A DNA stretch of 64,000 bases from Hwangdonia lutea (lineage in GTDB: Bacteria > Bacteroidota > Bacteroidia > Flavobacteriales > Flavobacteriaceae): contig NZ_CP136521.1 in assembly GCF_032814565.1 (NCBI RefSeq), positions 1,956,501 through 2,020,500 on the forward strand, in the 5' to 3' direction. A model generated the notes under the pieces. It was not told the origin of the DNA and did not search any database. It saw only the letters and a list, made by a program, of their open reading frames with translations. Positions 62,206 through 64,000 of this stretch are shown here, piece after piece; positions within the stretch are counted from its first letter, which is position 1, and every line of letters starts with the position of its first letter. The translations under genes and the position numbers were made by a program.

Positions 62206-63228
62206 ATGAACGAAAATCTAGATCCAACAGACAGCAATTTTTCACCCGAAGAATTAGATGTGGAAAGAAAGTTAAGGCCTTTGTCATTTGATGATTTTAC
62301 GGGCCAAGACCAAGTATTGGAAAATCTTCAGATTTTTGTTCAAGCAGCCAACTTACGTACCGAGTCACTGGACCACACACTGTTTCATGGACCTCCAGGA
62401 CTTGGTAAAACCACACTCGCGCATATTTTATCAAATGAATTAAATGTTGGCATAAAAGTAACTTCAGGCCCTGTGTTGGATAAACCAGGCGATTTAGCCG
62501 GCTTACTCACAAATCTTGAAGAACGCGATGTGTTGTTTATTGATGAAATCCATCGATTAAGCCCCATAGTTGAGGAGTATTTATACTCCGCCATGGAAGA
62601 TTATAAAATCGATATTATGATTGAATCTGGCCCCAATGCCAGAACCGTTCAAATCAATTTAAACCCATTTACCTTAATAGGTGCCACAACACGATCGGGT
62701 TTATTAACGGCACCAATGCGTGCACGTTTTGGTATTCAAAGCAGATTGCAATATTATAAAACCGATTTGCTTACTACCATTGTACAACGAAGCGCTACAA
62801 TTTTAGATGTGCCAATAACCATGGAGGCAGCTATTGAAATTGCGGGAAGAAGTCGTGGTACACCCAGAATTGCCAATGCTTTATTGCGACGCGTTCGAGA
62901 TTTTGCGCAAATAAAAGGCAACGGAAGTATCGATATTAAAATTGCAAAATACGCACTTGAAGCCTTAAACGTCGATGCCCATGGGTTGGATGAAATGGAC
63001 AATAAAATCCTATCAACTATAATTGATAAATTTAAAGGCGGTCCCGTAGGTATTACAACCATTGCCACGGCGGTAAGCGAAAGTCCCGAGACTATTGAGG
63101 AGGTTTACGAACCTTTTTTAATACAACAAGGTTTTATTATGCGAACACCGCGCGGGCGCGAAGTAACCGAACAAGCTTACAAGCATTTAGGCAAAATCAA
63201 AGGATCGGTTCAAGGTGGGTTGTTTTAA
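62206..63228 (+). CDS. ruvB: Holliday junction branch migration helicase RuvB
   Basis: The 340-residue AAA+ motor of the RuvAB complex has the start [22 protein letters not shown], Walker [14 protein letters not shown], Walker [11 protein letters not shown], and sensor 1 [20 protein letters not shown]. The winged-helix tail ends in [20 protein letters not shown], which contacts DNA. It is preceded by the act-cox terminator and its own short leader, and is followed by the P450 gene. Confidence 0.97.
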   Translation: MNENLDPTDSNFSPEELDVERKLRPLSFDDFTGQDQVLENLQIFVQAANLRTESLDHTLFHGPPGLGKTTLAHILSNELNVGIKVTSGPVLDKPGDLAGLLTNLEERDVLFIDEIHRLSPIVEEYLYSAMEDYKIDIMIESGPNARTVQINLNPFTLIGATTRSGLLTAPMRARFGIQSRLQYYKTDLLTTIVQRSATILDVPITMEAAIEIAGRSRGTPRIANALLRRVRDFAQIKGNGSIDIKIAKYALEALNVDAHGLDEMDNKILSTIIDKFKGGPVGITTIATAVSESPETIEEVYEPFLIQQGFIMRTPRGREVTEQAYKHLGKIKGSVQGGLF

Positions 63229-63249
63229 CACACGCGTCATTCTGTCCCG

Positions 63250-63276
63250 TTCTGATAGTTATGCGAATTATTTCAG
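63250..63276 (+). repeat. Degenerate palindromic repeat, right of ruvB
   Basis: TTCTGATAGTTATGCGAATT then ATTTCAG; see 62149-62175 for the matching copy. The palindromic half has decayed while the TTTCAG tail is kept. Confidence 0.45.
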
Positions 63277-63295
63277 AGCATCATCATAATGGATT

Positions 63296-64000
63296 ATGAA
63301 ATACAACTACCCAAATAAAATCCCGTTTCGCAAGTTTCTTCGCATGTCGGCTTCCATAGCTAAAAACCCTATTCCGTTTCACAATAAATGTTTCAACGAA
63401 GCTGGAGATACCTTTGCCGTAAAATCACCATTTTATGGACATATTGTTTTAACACGAGATATAAATGTAGTAAAACACATCCTTCAAAAGAACCATAAAA
63501 CGTATCATAAATCTAAAATCCAAACCAAATATTTATCAAAATATGTGGGCTATGGTTTGTTAACCTCAAGTGGCGATTATTGGTTAAAACAACGCCGATT
63601 GATCCAGCCAGCATTTCATAAAGAGAAAATTCAAAATCTGGTTTCCATCATAAATACTACCATTGAAACACAGGTAAATTCGATAAAAGCAGGAGGATTT
63701 GTCGATATATATCCATTGATGAACGAACTGGCTTTTGAGGTGGTGGCTAAATCCCTATTTCATTTTTCAGCTGAAAAGCAGACCTTAAAGCGCTTGCAAT
63801 TCATTATTGAAAAACTGCAATTGTTTATTGTAAAGGAACTGCGACTGCCCTATAAAAAATTGTGGTATTTTTTAAAAGGTGATATTAATTATCATATGAA
63901 ATTGGTAAAGGAAAGCAGGGGCATTATCAATACTATTATCGACCACAGACGGCGTTCGGATGAAACGCACGACGATTTATTGGATATGTTATTACACGCA
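63296..64000 (+). CDS. Cytochrome P450 (3' end outside window)
   Basis: The frame is open from the ATG at 63296 to the window edge, with 235 residues visible. The N-terminal P450 region is clear: FRKFLRMSASIAKNPIPFHNKCFNEAGDTFAV, HILQKNHKTYHKSK, GLLTSSGDYWLKQRRLIQPAFHKEKI (the helix C WxxxR motif) and DDLLDMLLHA before the I helix. The heme Cys and the ExxR motif lie outside. It looks like a soluble bacterial P450 of the CYP102/fatty-acid-like type; the substrate is unknown. Confidence 0.88.
   Translation, partial: MKYNYPNKIPFRKFLRMSASIAKNPIPFHNKCFNEAGDTFAVKSPFYGHIVLTRDINVVKHILQKNHKTYHKSKIQTKYLSKYVGYGLLTSSGDYWLKQRRLIQPAFHKEKIQNLVSIINTTIETQVNSIKAGGFVDIYPLMNELAFEVVAKSLFHFSAEKQTLKRLQFIIEKLQLFIVKELRLPYKKLWYFLKGDINYHMKLVKESRGIINTIIDHRRRSDETHDDLLDMLLHA

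Noticed and set aside
1-64000. CRISPR arrays, integrases, rRNA genes, plasmid or phage origins
   Set aside because: I looked for regularly spaced repeats, integrase-type genes and rRNA-like stretches and saw none; the repeats found are dispersed palindromes.

Overview
The window is a stretch of a Bacteroidota chromosome, most likely from a (probably marine) member of the Flavobacteriaceae. The evidence is low GC, no Shine-Dalgarno-like leaders, promoters of the TTG-N19-TAnnTTTG type, an alternative complex III/caa3 respiratory cluster, a type IX secretion C-terminal tail, DUF2723 and DUF5686-type proteins, and Sec/lipoprotein-type nosZ. The genus cannot be fixed from the sequence. Most genes are core housekeeping genes; the novelty is mainly in the gaps.

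Layout. 1-2841 (minus): start of a denitrification (nos) operon, cytochrome c - fasciclin lipoprotein - nosZ (runs off the left edge), behind a promoter with a Crp/Fnr-type palindrome. 3.1-7.8 kb: an outer-membrane barrel and sucA-sucB. 7.8-9.0 kb (minus): a NarL/LuxR-type response regulator followed by two tandem small RNA modules, each with a perfect 7-2-7 palindrome in activator position, and a 32-residue membrane microprotein. 9.0-14.1 kb: retropepsin-like protease, TatD, asparaginase, tRNA-Ser and an ExbB/ExbD/ExbD energy-transduction operon. 14.2-22.6 kb: membrane proteins, rpoN, asnS, an MMPL/RND transporter and a DUF5686-like barrel. 22.6-27.1 kb (minus): the translation genes frr, pyrH, tsf, rpsB, rpsI and rplM.

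27.3-30.8 kb: an outer-membrane protein, then a two-gene TIR cassette (a stand-alone TIR with the catalytic-type Glu and a pseudo-TIR fused to an RDD membrane domain), closed by a 176-bp nested palindrome. 30.9-41.9 kb: polA, a glycosylasparaginase, cutC, a metallophosphoesterase, a Cys-less thioredoxin, a GIY-YIG gene bounded by inverted repeats, a polysaccharide deacetylase and a large DUF2723 protein. 42.0-43.8 kb: tRNA-Gln, csbD, a complete TPP riboswitch transcription unit with no thiamin gene behind it, and a universal stress protein. 43.8-48.5 kb: rimP-nusA-infB behind an attenuator-like leader. 48.5-50.2 kb: a secreted tail-collar protein, a T9SS cargo protein and a SPOR protein. 50.4-62.1 kb: actABCDEF-coxB-ctaD, which together move electrons from menaquinol through c hemes to oxygen. 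62.2-64 kb: ruvB and the start of a cytochrome P450.

The strongest candidates for something undescribed are (i) the twin structured RNAs at 8.03-8.30 kb, whose 3' hairpins show compensatory base changes and whose 5' parts are complementary to the start-codon region of the neighbouring regulator; (ii) the TIR/TIR-RDD pair; (iii) the orphan TPP riboswitch; and (iv) the inverted-repeat-bounded GIY-YIG unit.
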